Of a stretch of DNA of 64,000 nt, positions 33,438 through 42,104 are shown piece after piece. The position numbers and the translations under genes are program-made. Source of the stretch: Cyanobium usitatum str. Tous (GTDB lineage: Bacteria > Cyanobacteriota > Cyanobacteriia > PCC-6307 > Cyanobiaceae); the NCBI RefSeq assembly GCF_963920485.1, contig NZ_OY986431.1, positions 1,798,001 to 1,862,000 on the forward strand. Direction: 5' to 3'. The notes beneath the pieces were generated by a model. The model did not search any database. It worked only from the letters and a program-made list of their open reading frames with translations, and was not told where the DNA came from. Position 1 is the stretch's first letter, and each line of letters begins with the position of its first letter.

Positions 33438-33453
33438 AAAGGGAGCTCCCTTT
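33438..33453. repeat. Perfect 16-bp palindrome
   Basis: AAAGGGAGCTCCCTTT is fully symmetric. It sits between the small HTH gene (its upstream side) and the 3' end of the DUF6880 gene. An operator for the HTH protein or a stop signal for DUF6880 are both possible. Confidence 0.5.
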
Positions 33454-33478
33454 CCCTTAAATAAAAGGCCCTGGCCCG

Positions 33479-34819
33479 TCAGCGCTCCACCAGAGACCAG
33501 AAGCTCCAGCGGCCGCCAAAGACTTCCCGAACGCGACCCACGAAGCTCTCGTGGCGCTCCACGCCCTGCCAGTCGTCGATGCGCGCGGCCAGCAGCTCAC
33601 AGCTGCCCAGGTGCTCGGCGGCGTGCCGGTAGCGCTTGGTGCGGCCCGTCGACAGGGCAAAAACCAACATCGACCGCAGCAGCAGCGTGGCGGCGAGCGG
33701 CTGCTCAGCGCTGAGCCGCTCAGCCGCTGGGGCAAGGATTTCGTAGGCCTCACCATCCCAGTCGGGCCCATGGGCGAGCACTAGGCGCCCAGCCCGCGCC
33801 ACTGCGGGCCAGCGCACGAAGAAATCGAGGGCCAGCAGACGCATGGGATGGTCCTCTGCCACCGCAAAAGCCCGCTCCTCCGCCTCTACGTCCTCGAAGG
33901 CAGCAAGCCGTTTGAGGTGTTGGCGCAAATGGCTAGCCGAGAGGGTTTTGGCAAAACAAGCCCAGCGCAACTGCTGGGCCTCGTCGTTGCGGCCCAGGGC
34001 CTCGAGCACGGCGATGCGGGTGTCGTCCCACTCGGGGGAATGCCAGGCAGCCGCAGCCCTGGCCGCGCCATCCAGCACAGCCAGGGCTTGCTGGCTGCGG
34101 CCCGCCTGCAGCAAATGGGCTGCCACATCGGCAGCGGTGGGGGGCCAGGCCAATTGCTTGGCATCAAACTGGGCCACATAGCCATCCACATCACCCAGGC
34201 ATGCAGCGATCTGCAGCAGGGCAGGGTGACCATCGCAGGCACCCCGCTCGCGGCAGCCTTGCTCGAGAAATCGCAGGCCCGAATCGCCAAGGGCATCGGC
34301 CACCGCCGGGACCAAGTCGTCAAATTGGCCGTAGCCGTTTTCAAACACCAGCTCCAGCAGCTGCTCAGCCAGCGCTTCGGCGGGCACGGCGGCCGCGCTG
34401 GCCAGCGGCCCGAGGTCAACCACGGCCCTCTGGAACAGGCCAATCACGGTGCCCGTGCTGTCGGAGCAGCGATCGAGCACACCATCTGCCAGCTCGAGAA
34501 AACGCAGCAGCAACTCCAGAGCCAGCGGCGGATCCACTGCCGCCACCGCTCCAGCAATCGCCTGGTGCTGGGCCTCCAGCTCGAGCACCAAGGCTTTGCG
34601 CTTGCGCGAATCAACAAAGGTGGTGGCACGGGCCAAGGCTGCCAAGCGCTTGCGCACCTCCTGGGCCGCTCCGGCGGCACCCTCAGCCGCAGCTAGCGCC
34701 AGCCGCAAGCGGCGCTGCATCACCGCACTGCCAGCACTCACCTCAATCAGCAATTCGGCGAGGACGGCCGCGCCTAGGCCTTCGAGGTTTTTGGCATTAA
34801 GGGTGCGCTTGGCAGCCAT
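33479..34819 (-). CDS. DUF6880 family protein
   Basis: A 446-residue, almost wholly alpha-helical, Ala/Leu-rich protein resembling DUF6880, a family of unknown function with TPR-like helical repeats. Visible marks are the N-terminal M-A-A-K-R-T-L-N-A-K-N-L-E-x-L-G and helical pairs such as L-L-Q-A-G-R-S-Q-Q-A-L-A-V-L. No catalytic motif was found. It overlaps the end of the upstream LysR-type gene by 46 bases, so the two may be co-expressed. Confidence 0.7.
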   Translation of the reverse strand: MAAKRTLNAKNLEGLGAAVLAELLIEVSAGSAVMQRRLRLALAAAEGAAGAAQEVRKRLAALARATTFVDSRKRKALVLELEAQHQAIAGAVAAVDPPLALELLLRFLELADGVLDRCSDSTGTVIGLFQRAVVDLGPLASAAAVPAEALAEQLLELVFENGYGQFDDLVPAVADALGDSGLRFLEQGCRERGACDGHPALLQIAACLGDVDGYVAQFDAKQLAWPPTAADVAAHLLQAGRSQQALAVLDGAARAAAAWHSPEWDDTRIAVLEALGRNDEAQQLRWACFAKTLSASHLRQHLKRLAAFEDVEAEERAFAVAEDHPMRLLALDFFVRWPAVARAGRLVLAHGPDWDGEAYEILAPAAERLSAEQPLAATLLLRSMLVFALSTGRTKRYRHAAEHLGSCELLAARIDDWQGVERHESFVGRVREVFGGRWSFWSLVER

Positions 34820-35742
34820 TGCTCTTTAAAGGGCTGGTCGCTTGGGGCAGCACTTGGGTGCTCGACCCCGTCTAACACCACCAGCTCTGGAGCGGCGCCG
34901 GCAAGGCTCTGCAAACGCGAACGCAGTTCCGCCAGCAACTGCAGCGTTTGGGGCGCACGCTCGTATTGCCGTGGCACGAGGAGGGCATCGCCAACCTCAA
35001 CAGGCAGCTTTAGGGGCAGCACCCTGCAGCAATCGCCACTAAGAAGTAGGGAGAGGGGAGTTGCGAAACCAACAAGGAGATCTTCCCTATTTATCTGCCC
35101 AAGCCAGGAAGGATCCCGAATCCGTTTGGGGGTGCCGGCGTCCCACAAACCACAGGCTTCCAGAACAGCCTGAAATTTAGGAAAGGCGCCATTAGGCAGC
35201 GGCATACAGGGATAGGCAGCCACATCAGCAAATGTCACCTGCTCACCAAGCTCCAGCAACGGGTGAGCTTGATCGACCACCAGCCAAATCGGCATTCGGC
35301 TCAAGCCAATGCAGGCAATGGTGGGGTCAGTGGCAGCCGGCACATCGGGATAGGAAGCGACCCAGGCGTCGATCACCCCTTCTCTCAGCAGCTGCAGCGG
35401 CCTTTCGTATTCATGAAAGTGAAAACATCCAGCAATCCAACCTGCTGGAGCCGGCTCACAGAGCAACGGGCCAGACCAGTGCTGCGCCTCCAGACGCAAA
35501 GGCCTGCCATGGCTCCACCGCACCGCTTGGTGAACGCGGCGCTCAAGATTTAGCAGGGTCGTATCACCCTTGAAGTTCCACTCGGAACCGCCCCTAGCCA
35601 GGGAGAGTCCAAACACCTCAGCGCACCTGCGACTCAACCGACTCACGCTGGACTGACCGATCCCAAGCTTGGCTTCAACCTGATGGCCCGTGCGCAGCCA
35701 AATCAGACCGTCTAAAGCGGTTAGCCAATCAAGCTCGACCAC
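34774..35742 (-). CDS. LysR-type transcriptional regulator (tandem copy 2)
   Basis: A ~322-residue regulator. The N-terminal helix-turn-helix reads L-T-A-L-D-G-L-I-W-L-R-T and G-I-G-Q-S-S-V-S-R-L-S-R-R, aligning with that of the neighbour at 35850. A periplasmic-binding-like effector domain follows with H-P-L-L-E-L-G and F-A-D-V-A. The GTG at 35740-35742 was chosen because it aligns with the neighbour's start; a longer open frame upstream is hydrophobic and unlikely. The C-terminal ~35 residues are extra relative to its neighbour and overlap the DUF6880 start. Confidence 0.75.
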   Translation of the reverse strand: MVELDWLTALDGLIWLRTGHQVEAKLGIGQSSVSRLSRRCAEVFGLSLARGGSEWNFKGDTTLLNLERRVHQAVRWSHGRPLRLEAQHWSGPLLCEPAPAGWIAGCFHFHEYERPLQLLREGVIDAWVASYPDVPAATDPTIACIGLSRMPIWLVVDQAHPLLELGEQVTFADVAAYPCMPLPNGAFPKFQAVLEACGLWDAGTPKRIRDPSWLGQINREDLLVGFATPLSLLLSGDCCRVLPLKLPVEVGDALLVPRQYERAPQTLQLLAELRSRLQSLAGAAPELVVLDGVEHPSAAPSDQPFKEQWLPSAPLMPKTSKA

Positions 35743-35849
35743 CTCCCACCTCCTCAACCCCAAACAAACTGGAATAATTCTGACGCAAAAAAGCAAAAAC
35801 GCCAGGCCGAGCGTAACGAACCAAGCAAAATCTTTCAGTTTCTGCATAA

Positions 35850-36737
35850 TTAATCATTTGCGGCCTGCTTGTGCAGCTGGATATCGCCGTAGCGCTCAGC
35901 CAAACCAGCGAGACGGGAAAGCAGCAAAGCCTGCAAGGCAAGCAAACGGGGATGATCAATAAAATCTCGGCGGCATACAAGAACCTCCCCAGAAGCAAAT
36001 GGCAACTCCAAGGGAAGCTTGACTAGATCACCCCCAGAAACTTCCATGCTGAGTGAAGTGGCATAGCCAATAGTGAGCTCCGCCTCCGTTTTGCCCTCCC
36101 AATTTTCGCGCTTATAGCGAAACATTCGCACGTGATCATTCCAGAAGCCGAGCTTCTTTAGGCAAGCCTCAACTTGGGGATAGGAGCCTGGTGGCAGCGC
36201 AAGGGTTGGATATTGGGCAATATCAGCAAAGGACAGCTGAGCTTGATTAATCAAAGGATGACCCGGCCTAACAACAAAAAATACCGGCATCTTCGATAGC
36301 TCAATCGAAGTCAACTCCGGGTCGCCGGCAGGTGGGCCATCAGGCAAGCCAGTGAGGCAGACATCAACAATCCGCTCCCTAACTAGCTGAAAATTACGCG
36401 GCACTCCAACAATATTGGCAAGGCCAAGAATCCAACTATCTGGCACAGGAGTGCACAACAAGGGGCCTGACCAATAGGGGGCCTCCAGGCGCAGGGGCCT
36501 ACGCCCCTGCCACCTCGCAACTTGATGAACGCCGCGCTCCAGCGCCAAGATCGTCGAATCGCCAACGGTGTTCCACTCGCCCTCGCTGCGTTGGAAGTCA
36601 AGACCAAAAAGATCGAGACATTTTCGCGATTGCCTGCTGACGGTGGCCTGACTTAGGCCGAAGCGCTTAGAGACCTCTTCACACGTGCGCAGCCACTGCA
36701 GGGCGTCGAGCGCCGTAAGCGCATCAAGATCAACCAA
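35850..36737 (-). CDS. LysR-type transcriptional regulator (tandem copy 1)
   Basis: A 295-residue paralogue of the next gene. Helix-turn-helix: L-T-A-L-D-A-L-Q-W-L-R-T and G-L-S-Q-A-T-V-S-R-Q-S-R-K; effector domain: H-P-L-I-N-Q-A-Q-L-S-F-A-D-I-A-Q-Y. Starts at TTG 36735-36737. The pair shares architecture and many aligned positions, which indicates tandem duplication. The divergent gene upstream (36822) is a natural candidate target. The effector is unknown. Confidence 0.78.
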   Translation of the reverse strand: MVDLDALTALDALQWLRTCEEVSKRFGLSQATVSRQSRKCLDLFGLDFQRSEGEWNTVGDSTILALERGVHQVARWQGRRPLRLEAPYWSGPLLCTPVPDSWILGLANIVGVPRNFQLVRERIVDVCLTGLPDGPPAGDPELTSIELSKMPVFFVVRPGHPLINQAQLSFADIAQYPTLALPPGSYPQVEACLKKLGFWNDHVRMFRYKRENWEGKTEAELTIGYATSLSMEVSGGDLVKLPLELPFASGEVLVCRRDFIDHPRLLALQALLLSRLAGLAERYGDIQLHKQAAND

Positions 36738-36821
36738 TTCCGCAAAAACTGACGGTCGACCTTAAGCCAGGCCTGAGCTATGACAGGCTTTATCGACTCT
36801 TAAGCCCAACTTCAGTACGTC

Positions 36822-37337
36822 ATGGGGGGTGAAGGTCGCTTTCAAAAACTGAACACGAACGACCGGCGCAGCGGAGGCGAACGGCGCGATAGCGACCAAC
36901 AACGCGGCGTTCAAGATTGGCTCAAAGATGAACAGCGAGAAGATCGCCGCAGTGGCCTCGATCGGCGCAGCGGCCTCAGCCGTAGGGGCTCGGCCGACAA
37001 CCGGCAAGACGAACGCAAAGTCATTCCCTTCGCCATTGCCCCCCGCGGCTCCCTGCGCACTGCCGATGGGAGTCAGTGGGTCATCACCCTGTGGGACCTG
37101 AGCCGCACAGGGCTTTGCGTGATCGCAAACGGCCAGGTGGATCTGCCGGTGGCCACCAGCTGCGAACTCACCCTTACCGAGGTGGTGGGCGCGGGCATGG
37201 TCAGCTTCCAGGCCCAGTTGATGTGGTTTTCAGGCGATGCCTTTCAGACCTATTTAGGCATGAAATTTGAATTGCCACCTGAGCTGCCACCAGGCACCTT
37301 TTTGGAGCGCTATCTCAAGGCCAACTTCGACGTCTGA
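36822..37337 (+). CDS. PilZ-like domain protein with Arg-rich N-terminus
   Basis: A 171-residue protein. Residues 1-65 are very rich in Arg, Asp, Ser and Gly with repeated D-R-R-S-G units (R-R-S-G-G-E-R-R, D-R-R-S-G-L-D-R-R-S-G). Residues ~70-165 resemble a PilZ beta-barrel (W-D-L-S-R-T-G-L-C-V with the D/N-x-S-x-x-G pattern), the fold that binds c-di-GMP. The Arg motif normally preceding the barrel may be supplied by the Arg-rich region. Its stop overlaps the next start (TGATG). Confidence 0.7.
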   Translation: MGGEGRFQKLNTNDRRSGGERRDSDQQRGVQDWLKDEQREDRRSGLDRRSGLSRRGSADNRQDERKVIPFAIAPRGSLRTADGSQWVITLWDLSRTGLCVIANGQVDLPVATSCELTLTEVVGAGMVSFQAQLMWFSGDAFQTYLGMKFELPPELPPGTFLERYLKANFDV

Positions 37338-37882
37338 TGCCCAATAGCGAAATTCCCAGTGGCGAACAGGCGCTGGCCCTTGAGCAGATCAGCCGTCGCC
37401 AGGGCTCCGGAATTACGGCAGAGCAGCTGTTGGGCCGCTGGCGGCTCCAGCTGCTCTGGAGCAAGGGCAGGGCCCAACCCAACCCCGCCACGGCAGCCCT
37501 GCTGCGGGGCCTGCAGGCAAGTTTGAGCATCGCCACTCGAGACGTCAATCCAGACGACCCTTCTCTGGAAACGAGTGAGCTAACGGTGCTGAACAGCGTT
37601 CAGCTCGGGGCGTTGCAGCTGCGCTTCAGCGGCAGCGGCAATCTGCAGGGCCGCAGGCCTTTGTTGGAGTTTTGGTTTGACCAACTGGAATTGCGGCTCG
37701 GTCGCCAAAGCCTCTGGAGTCAAGCGATCAGCCGCCAGCCACAGCCACGCCGGCGCCCATTTTTCGCTCTGATCGCTCGCTCAGGCGCCACCGAGAACAG
37801 TTGGCTGCTGGCCAGGGGGCGGGGCGGCGGCTTAGCCCTGTGGGTTCTCGATCCCGAGCTGGAAAAAGCAAGCGACGCCTAG
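37337..37882 (+). CDS. Conserved hypothetical protein coupled to the PilZ-like gene
   Basis: A 181-residue protein not confidently assigned. It has L-L-G-R-W-R-L-Q-L-L-W near residue 31, L-G-A-L-Q-L-R-F-S-G-S-G in the middle and F-F-A-L-I-A and L-A-L-W-V-L later, a strand pattern loosely like the PAP/fibrillin lipocalin-type proteins of cyanobacteria and plastids. It starts within the stop of the PilZ-like gene, so the two are translated together. Confidence 0.6.
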   Translation: MPNSEIPSGEQALALEQISRRQGSGITAEQLLGRWRLQLLWSKGRAQPNPATAALLRGLQASLSIATRDVNPDDPSLETSELTVLNSVQLGALQLRFSGSGNLQGRRPLLEFWFDQLELRLGRQSLWSQAISRQPQPRRRPFFALIARSGATENSWLLARGRGGGLALWVLDPELEKASDA

Positions 37883-38112
37883 TGGACGGCGCTCAACTCC
37901 CGCTGCAGCAAGGCGAATAAATAATCGGGCTCGCGGTATTGAGTTGGCAGGCAGTTGTGCAGAATCTCCAGCCGCTGCCAGCAAACCGTGCGGCGCACCT
38001 TGGCGATCGTCTTGCCCTCGCGAATCAACAGGCGCATTGCCTTGCAATAAAGCGGATAGTTCGCTTCCAACTCACCAATGGTGAGACCTGGCGTGGAGAT
38101 AGAGGTGGTCAT
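37879..38112 (-). CDS. Small hypothetical protein
   Basis: A 77-residue protein without a known domain, starting M-T-T-S-I-S-T-P-G-L-T-I-G-E-L-E-A-N-Y, with a Cys- and Arg-containing middle (V-R-R-T-V-C-W-Q-R-L-E-I-L) and Y-R-E-P-D-Y-L-F. It is convergent with the previous gene, with a 4-base overlap. The ATG at 38110-38112 is chosen because the longer frame looks non-native. Confidence 0.55.
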   Translation of the reverse strand: MTTSISTPGLTIGELEANYPLYCKAMRLLIREGKTIAKVRRTVCWQRLEILHNCLPTQYREPDYLFALLQRELSAVH

Positions 38113-38218
38113 GGCACTCCGGCTGGGCGGCCGCACTGAACCCAATGGGGCCTGGCATGAGTGTGCGCTGCTGGGCAGGTTTACCGAGCCCCCCATACGG
38201 GGACAATATGTAAGGCGC

Positions 38219-38905
38219 TCAGAGCTGCACCATGCCGCAGCGCATGCCCTTGAGCACAGCCTGCAACCTGTTATTGACGTCGAGAGTCTTCAGCAGGCGC
38301 TTGGTGTAAGTCTTGGCTGTTTCCTCGCTCACCACCAAGCGCTCGGCAATCTCCCGATCGGTGAGGCCGCTGGCCAGCAGATCCAGCACTTCGTATTCCC
38401 GCTTAGTGAGCCTTGGGCAGCTCAGGTAGGGCAGGGTGCCGGAACGCAGTGAAGGGCTGCGGTAAAAGTGCTGCCCCATCACCGCCAGCACCGCTGCCTG
38501 CAGGGGCCGCTGATCGCCGATGAAATCGGCTTCCGCCACTACGGCCTCCAGCCAGGAAGCCTCAACGTATTGGGCCGGGATCACATCCCCCAGGGCCAGC
38601 ACCACCACCCGCAAGCCCTGATGGGCACTGCGAGCCTTGCGGGCCAGCTCGAAGCCATTGCCGTCCTCCAGGTAGTCGGTGCAGATCAACAGCTCGTAGG
38701 GCTCCCGCCCCAGATAGGCCAGGCAGGTGGGCTCATCGGTGACGGCACAGCCGATGCGGGTGCGGTCTTGAAAGCTCTCGCACACTGATCGCAACAGAAA
38801 GCGACCCTTCATGGCGATCGCGACCTTGCCGCTGACCGCCACTGACAGCAGCACCTGGTCGAGGGTGGTGCCCTCCAGGCTGCTCAGAAAAGGGGTGAGA
38901 TCCAT
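38219..38905 (-). CDS. LuxR/NarL-type response regulator
   Basis: A 228-residue regulator. The N-terminal ~130 residues look like a receiver-type domain with L-L-I-C-T-D-Y-L-E-D-G-N-G in the phospho-Asp loop position. The C-terminal LuxR helix-turn-helix reads L-T-K-R-E-Y-E-V-L-D-L-L-A-S-G-L-T-D and V-S-E-E-T-A-K-T-Y-T-K-R. It lies 53 bases after hypE on the same strand, so read-through from the hydrogenase operon is possible; a role in hydrogenase control is not shown. Confidence 0.8.
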   Translation of the reverse strand: MDLTPFLSSLEGTTLDQVLLSVAVSGKVAIAMKGRFLLRSVCESFQDRTRIGCAVTDEPTCLAYLGREPYELLICTDYLEDGNGFELARKARSAHQGLRVVVLALGDVIPAQYVEASWLEAVVAEADFIGDQRPLQAAVLAVMGQHFYRSPSLRSGTLPYLSCPRLTKREYEVLDLLASGLTDREIAERLVVSEETAKTYTKRLLKTLDVNNRLQAVLKGMRCGMVQL

Positions 38906-38958
38906 CGACCCACAACTCTTGGCAGGGGCGTTGGATCACCCTAAGACAGCTGACAGGT

Positions 38959-39954
38959 TCAGCAGATGCGGGGCAGCAGCTCGCCGCTGAGGGGCAGCAG
39001 CAGGCGCTCGGTGCCAAAAGCGGTGGTGAGCAGCACCCGCGCTCCCTTGCTGGCCGGCCGCACGCTGCCGATCCAGGCTCCACCGCTGGCCGCCAGCAGG
39101 GCCTGGGCCTGATCGCGGGCCGATGGCGGCACCACCACCACAAAGCGACCCTCATTGGCCAGATGCAAGGGCTCAAAGCCCAGCAGCTCACAGGTGCGCG
39201 CCACGGGCTCCAGCACCGGCAGGCGCGCCTCCTCAATCGCCAGCTCCACCGCGGCCGCCTCCGCTAGCTCCTGCAGGGCACTGGCCAGGCCGCCGCGGGT
39301 GAGGTCGCGGAGGCAGTGAATCCGAACCCCGGCCTCCAGCAGGGCCCGCACCTGGGGCCAGAGCGGCGCGCAGTCGCTGAGCACGGGCGGCACCAGGGCC
39401 AGGCCATGGCGGGCGGCCAGGATTGCCACGCCATGGCGGCCCAGGTCGCCGCTCAGCAGCAGCTGGTCGCCCGGGCGAATCGCCGTGGGGTGGATCGGCG
39501 CCGGCGCCTCCACCACGCCGATGCCACTGGTGGTGATGAATATGCCGTCGGCCTTGCCCCGCTCCACCACCTTGGTGTCGCCGGTAACGATCGTGAGCTC
39601 GCAGGCCCGGGCCGCCGCCGCCATCGAGGCCACCAGGCGCCGCAGTAGCTCCAGCGGCAAGCCCTCCTCCAGCAGCAGCGCCACGCTGAGGTGCAGGGGC
39701 CTGGCCCCTGCCATCGCCAGATCATTGGCGGTGCCGATCACCGCCAGGCTGCCGATATCGCCTCCGGGAAATTCCAGCGGCTGCACCACATAGCCGTCGG
39801 TGCTGAAAGCGAGCGGGCCCGGGGGCAATTCGAGCCGGGCCGCATCGTGCAGCACCTGGGCCGGATCGGCGTAGAGGGCCCGCAGCTCCTGGTTGATCAG
39901 CTGCTGCATCAGGGTGCCGCCACCGCCATGGGCCAGCTGGATGCGTTCACCCAT
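38959..39954 (-). CDS. hypE: Hydrogenase maturation factor HypE
   Basis: A 331-residue AIR-synthase-like protein. HypE dehydrates a carbamoylated C-terminal Cys to the thiocyanate from which the cyanide ligands of the NiFe site are made. The C-terminus P-R-I-C keeps that Cys. The N-terminal H-G-G-G-G and G-D-T-K-V-V ATP-binding stretches are present. The gene lies 9 bases after hypD and closes the maturation operon. Confidence 0.97.
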   Translation of the reverse strand: MGERIQLAHGGGGTLMQQLINQELRALYADPAQVLHDAARLELPPGPLAFSTDGYVVQPLEFPGGDIGSLAVIGTANDLAMAGARPLHLSVALLLEEGLPLELLRRLVASMAAAARACELTIVTGDTKVVERGKADGIFITTSGIGVVEAPAPIHPTAIRPGDQLLLSGDLGRHGVAILAARHGLALVPPVLSDCAPLWPQVRALLEAGVRIHCLRDLTRGGLASALQELAEAAAVELAIEEARLPVLEPVARTCELLGFEPLHLANEGRFVVVVPPSARDQAQALLAASGGAWIGSVRPASKGARVLLTTAFGTERLLLPLSGELLPRIC

Positions 39955-39963
39955 GGCGATCCC

Positions 39964-41076
39964 TCATGGGGCCTGGCGCCGGTAGCGGTAGTAGGCGGCG
40001 CAGGCCCCTTCGCTCGACACCATCGGTGCCCCCAGCGGCCGCTCCGGGGTGCAGACCGAGCCAAAGGCCGGGCAGTCGGGGGGGATGGCCCGACCCTGCA
40101 GGATCGGGCCGCTGATGCAGGGGCTGGCTAGGGGCTCAGGCGGCGGGGCAGCCGCCGCTAAGGGCAGACCAAACCGCAGCAGCGCATCGAAGTCGCGGTA
40201 GGCCGCAGCCAGCTCATAGCCGCCGCCGGCGATGGGGCCCAAACCCCGCCAGGGTTGGTCCACCACCTCAAACACCTCCTTCAGCAAGGCCTGGGCCGAG
40301 CCGTTGCCCTGCTGGCGCACCACCCGGTCGTAGGCATTGGCAAGCGCCGGGGTGCCCGCCTCCAGCAACTGCACCAGTCGCAGCAGCCCGGCCATCACAT
40401 CGGCAGGCTCAAAGCCCGTGACCACCACCGGCACCCGGTGGCGCTGCACCAGCTGCCCGAGCTCGGCGGTGCCCATCACCGCCCCCACATGGCCCGCCGC
40501 CAAAAATCCCTGCACCTGGTTGCCGGGCTCCTGCAGCAACGCCGCCATCGCCGGCGCCACCCGCACATGGGCCAGCAGCACCGTGAGGTTGCTGAGCCCC
40601 AGGGCCCGGGCCTGGCGCAGCAGCAGGGCGGTGGCCGGTGCCGTGGTTTCAAAGCCCACCGCCAAAAACACCACCTGGCGCTCAGGGCACGCCTGGGCCA
40701 GGGCAATGGCCTGCAGGGGCGAGGTGAGCAGGCGCACGTCGCCACCGGCAGCCCGCGCGCCGAGCAGATCGGCGCCGGCGGCACTGCCTGGCACCCGCAG
40801 CATGTCGCCGTAGGAGCAGAGGATCACCTCGGGGCACGCCGCCAGCGCCAGGGCCCCATCGAGGCGCTCAGCCGGAGTCACGCACACCGGGCAGCCGGGC
40901 CCGTGAATCAACCGCAGCCCCGGCGGCAGCAGCTGGTCAAGCCCCCAACGCAGGATGGCGTGGGTCTGACCGCCGCACACCTCCATCAGGGTCCAGGGGC
41001 GGCTGGCAGTGGCAGCAAGCTGGGCCGCCAGCTCAGCTACCCGGCCATTGATTTGGCTTTGCAGGGCGGCACTCAC
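39964..41076 (-). CDS. hypD: Hydrogenase maturation factor HypD
   Basis: A 370-residue Fe-S protein that, with HypC, builds the Fe(CN)2CO group. Conserved features: M-E-V-C-G-G-Q-T-H, H-G-P-G-C-P-V-C-V, G-F-E-T-T-A-P-A-T and the C-terminal Cys motifs around C-I-S-G-P-I-L-Q-G and G-S-V-C for the [4Fe-4S] cluster. Its ATG overlaps the stop of the dihydroorotate-dehydrogenase-like gene by 4 bases. Confidence 0.97.
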   Translation of the reverse strand: MSAALQSQINGRVAELAAQLAATASRPWTLMEVCGGQTHAILRWGLDQLLPPGLRLIHGPGCPVCVTPAERLDGALALAACPEVILCSYGDMLRVPGSAAGADLLGARAAGGDVRLLTSPLQAIALAQACPERQVVFLAVGFETTAPATALLLRQARALGLSNLTVLLAHVRVAPAMAALLQEPGNQVQGFLAAGHVGAVMGTAELGQLVQRHRVPVVVTGFEPADVMAGLLRLVQLLEAGTPALANAYDRVVRQQGNGSAQALLKEVFEVVDQPWRGLGPIAGGGYELAAAYRDFDALLRFGLPLAAAAPPPEPLASPCISGPILQGRAIPPDCPAFGSVCTPERPLGAPMVSSEGACAAYYRYRRQAP

Positions 41077-42104
41077 CAGGGGCCCGGCGCCTGGCGGGCA
41101 TCGGCGGGACGGTAGCCCTGGATGGCGCGCATGTATTGGGCCCGCTCGTATTCGGCCGGATTGGGGCAGCGCTGCTGGCTCATGCAGCCGATCAGCTCCG
41201 CCACCGATGCCACCTCGTGCTCCATCAGCCAGGTGGCCAGCTCCTCCTCCAGGCCCGCCAGGCGCTCGGGGCCGTGGCGCAGCAGCGCCCCCACCACCTG
41301 GGTCACCGCAGCCCCCGCCATCAACAGCCGCACCACATCGGTGCCCCGGTGCACGCCACCACTGGCGGCCAGATCCAGGGGCTGGCGGCCGTGCAGCAGG
41401 GCAATCCAGCGCAGCGGCAGGCGCAGGTCGTGGGGGGTGGAGAGCAGCAGGTTGGGCCGCACCTCCATGGTCTCGATGTCGATGTCGGGCTGGTAGAAGC
41501 GGTTGAACAGCACCAGCCCATCAGCGCCTGCTGCCGCCAAGCGCCGGGCCATGGCGCTGAGGTTGGTGAAAAAGGGGCTCAGCTTCACCGCCAGGGGCAG
41601 GCGCACCTCGGCGCGCACCTGACGCACGATCTCCTCCACGCCCGCCTCGATGGCGGCGCTGGAGAGCTCGGGGTCGGTGGGAATGGCGTAGATGTTGAGC
41701 TCCAGCGCCGCCGCGCCAGCCGCCTCGATCCGCCGGGCCGACTCCACCCAGCGGCCAGGGCTGGTGCCGTTGAGGCTGGCGATCACCGGCACCGCCAGAT
41801 GCTTGCGGGCCTGCTCGAGATGGCGCAGGTAGAGGTCTTCCCCGCCATGGAAGATCGATGGCTCCGGCACGTAGGTGAGAGCCTCGCCATAGCTATCGGC
41901 TCCGGCCATGGCATGGCGGTGCAGGTCGAGCTGCTCCTGCTCGATCTGCTCCTCAAACAGGGAATGCAGCACAATCGCCGCTGCCCCAGCCCGCTCCAGG
42001 GCCTGCAACTGAGCCAGCTCCTCGCTGAGGGGCGCGGCAGCGCCCACCACCAGGGGGCTGCGCAGGGCCAGGCCGAGATAGGTGGTGGAGAGGTCGGGGA
42101 TCAT
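41073..42104 (-). CDS. Dihydroorotate-dehydrogenase-like flavoprotein
   Basis: A 343-residue FMN TIM-barrel protein of the DHOD-like family. Seen: T-T-Y-L-G-L-A-L-R-S-P-L-V-V-G-A-A-P near the start, N-I-Y-A-I-P (replacing the biosynthetic N-x-S-C-P-N type loop), K-L-S-P-F-F-T-N-L, N-R-F-Y-Q-P and the phosphate-binding S-G-G-V. The changed loops argue against true pyrimidine synthesis. The gene is locked between nifJ and hypD by 4-base overlaps on both sides, so it likely acts with the pyruvate oxidoreductase or hydrogenase in redox metabolism. Its substrate is unknown. Confidence 0.85.
   Translation of the reverse strand: MIPDLSTTYLGLALRSPLVVGAAAPLSEELAQLQALERAGAAAIVLHSLFEEQIEQEQLDLHRHAMAGADSYGEALTYVPEPSIFHGGEDLYLRHLEQARKHLAVPVIASLNGTSPGRWVESARRIEAAGAAALELNIYAIPTDPELSSAAIEAGVEEIVRQVRAEVRLPLAVKLSPFFTNLSAMARRLAAAGADGLVLFNRFYQPDIDIETMEVRPNLLLSTPHDLRLPLRWIALLHGRQPLDLAASGGVHRGTDVVRLLMAGAAVTQVVGALLRHGPERLAGLEEELATWLMEHEVASVAELIGCMSQQRCPNPAEYERAQYMRAIQGYRPADARQAPGPW

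Noticed and set aside
38219-38905. LuxR-type regulator as a dedicated hydrogenase regulator
   Set aside because: Position after hypE permits co-transcription, but nothing in the sequence links it to hox control.
40255-41115. 286-codon open frame on the plus strand
   Set aside because: Antisense to hypD; Gln/His-rich composition typical of reversed Ala/Leu-rich coding.
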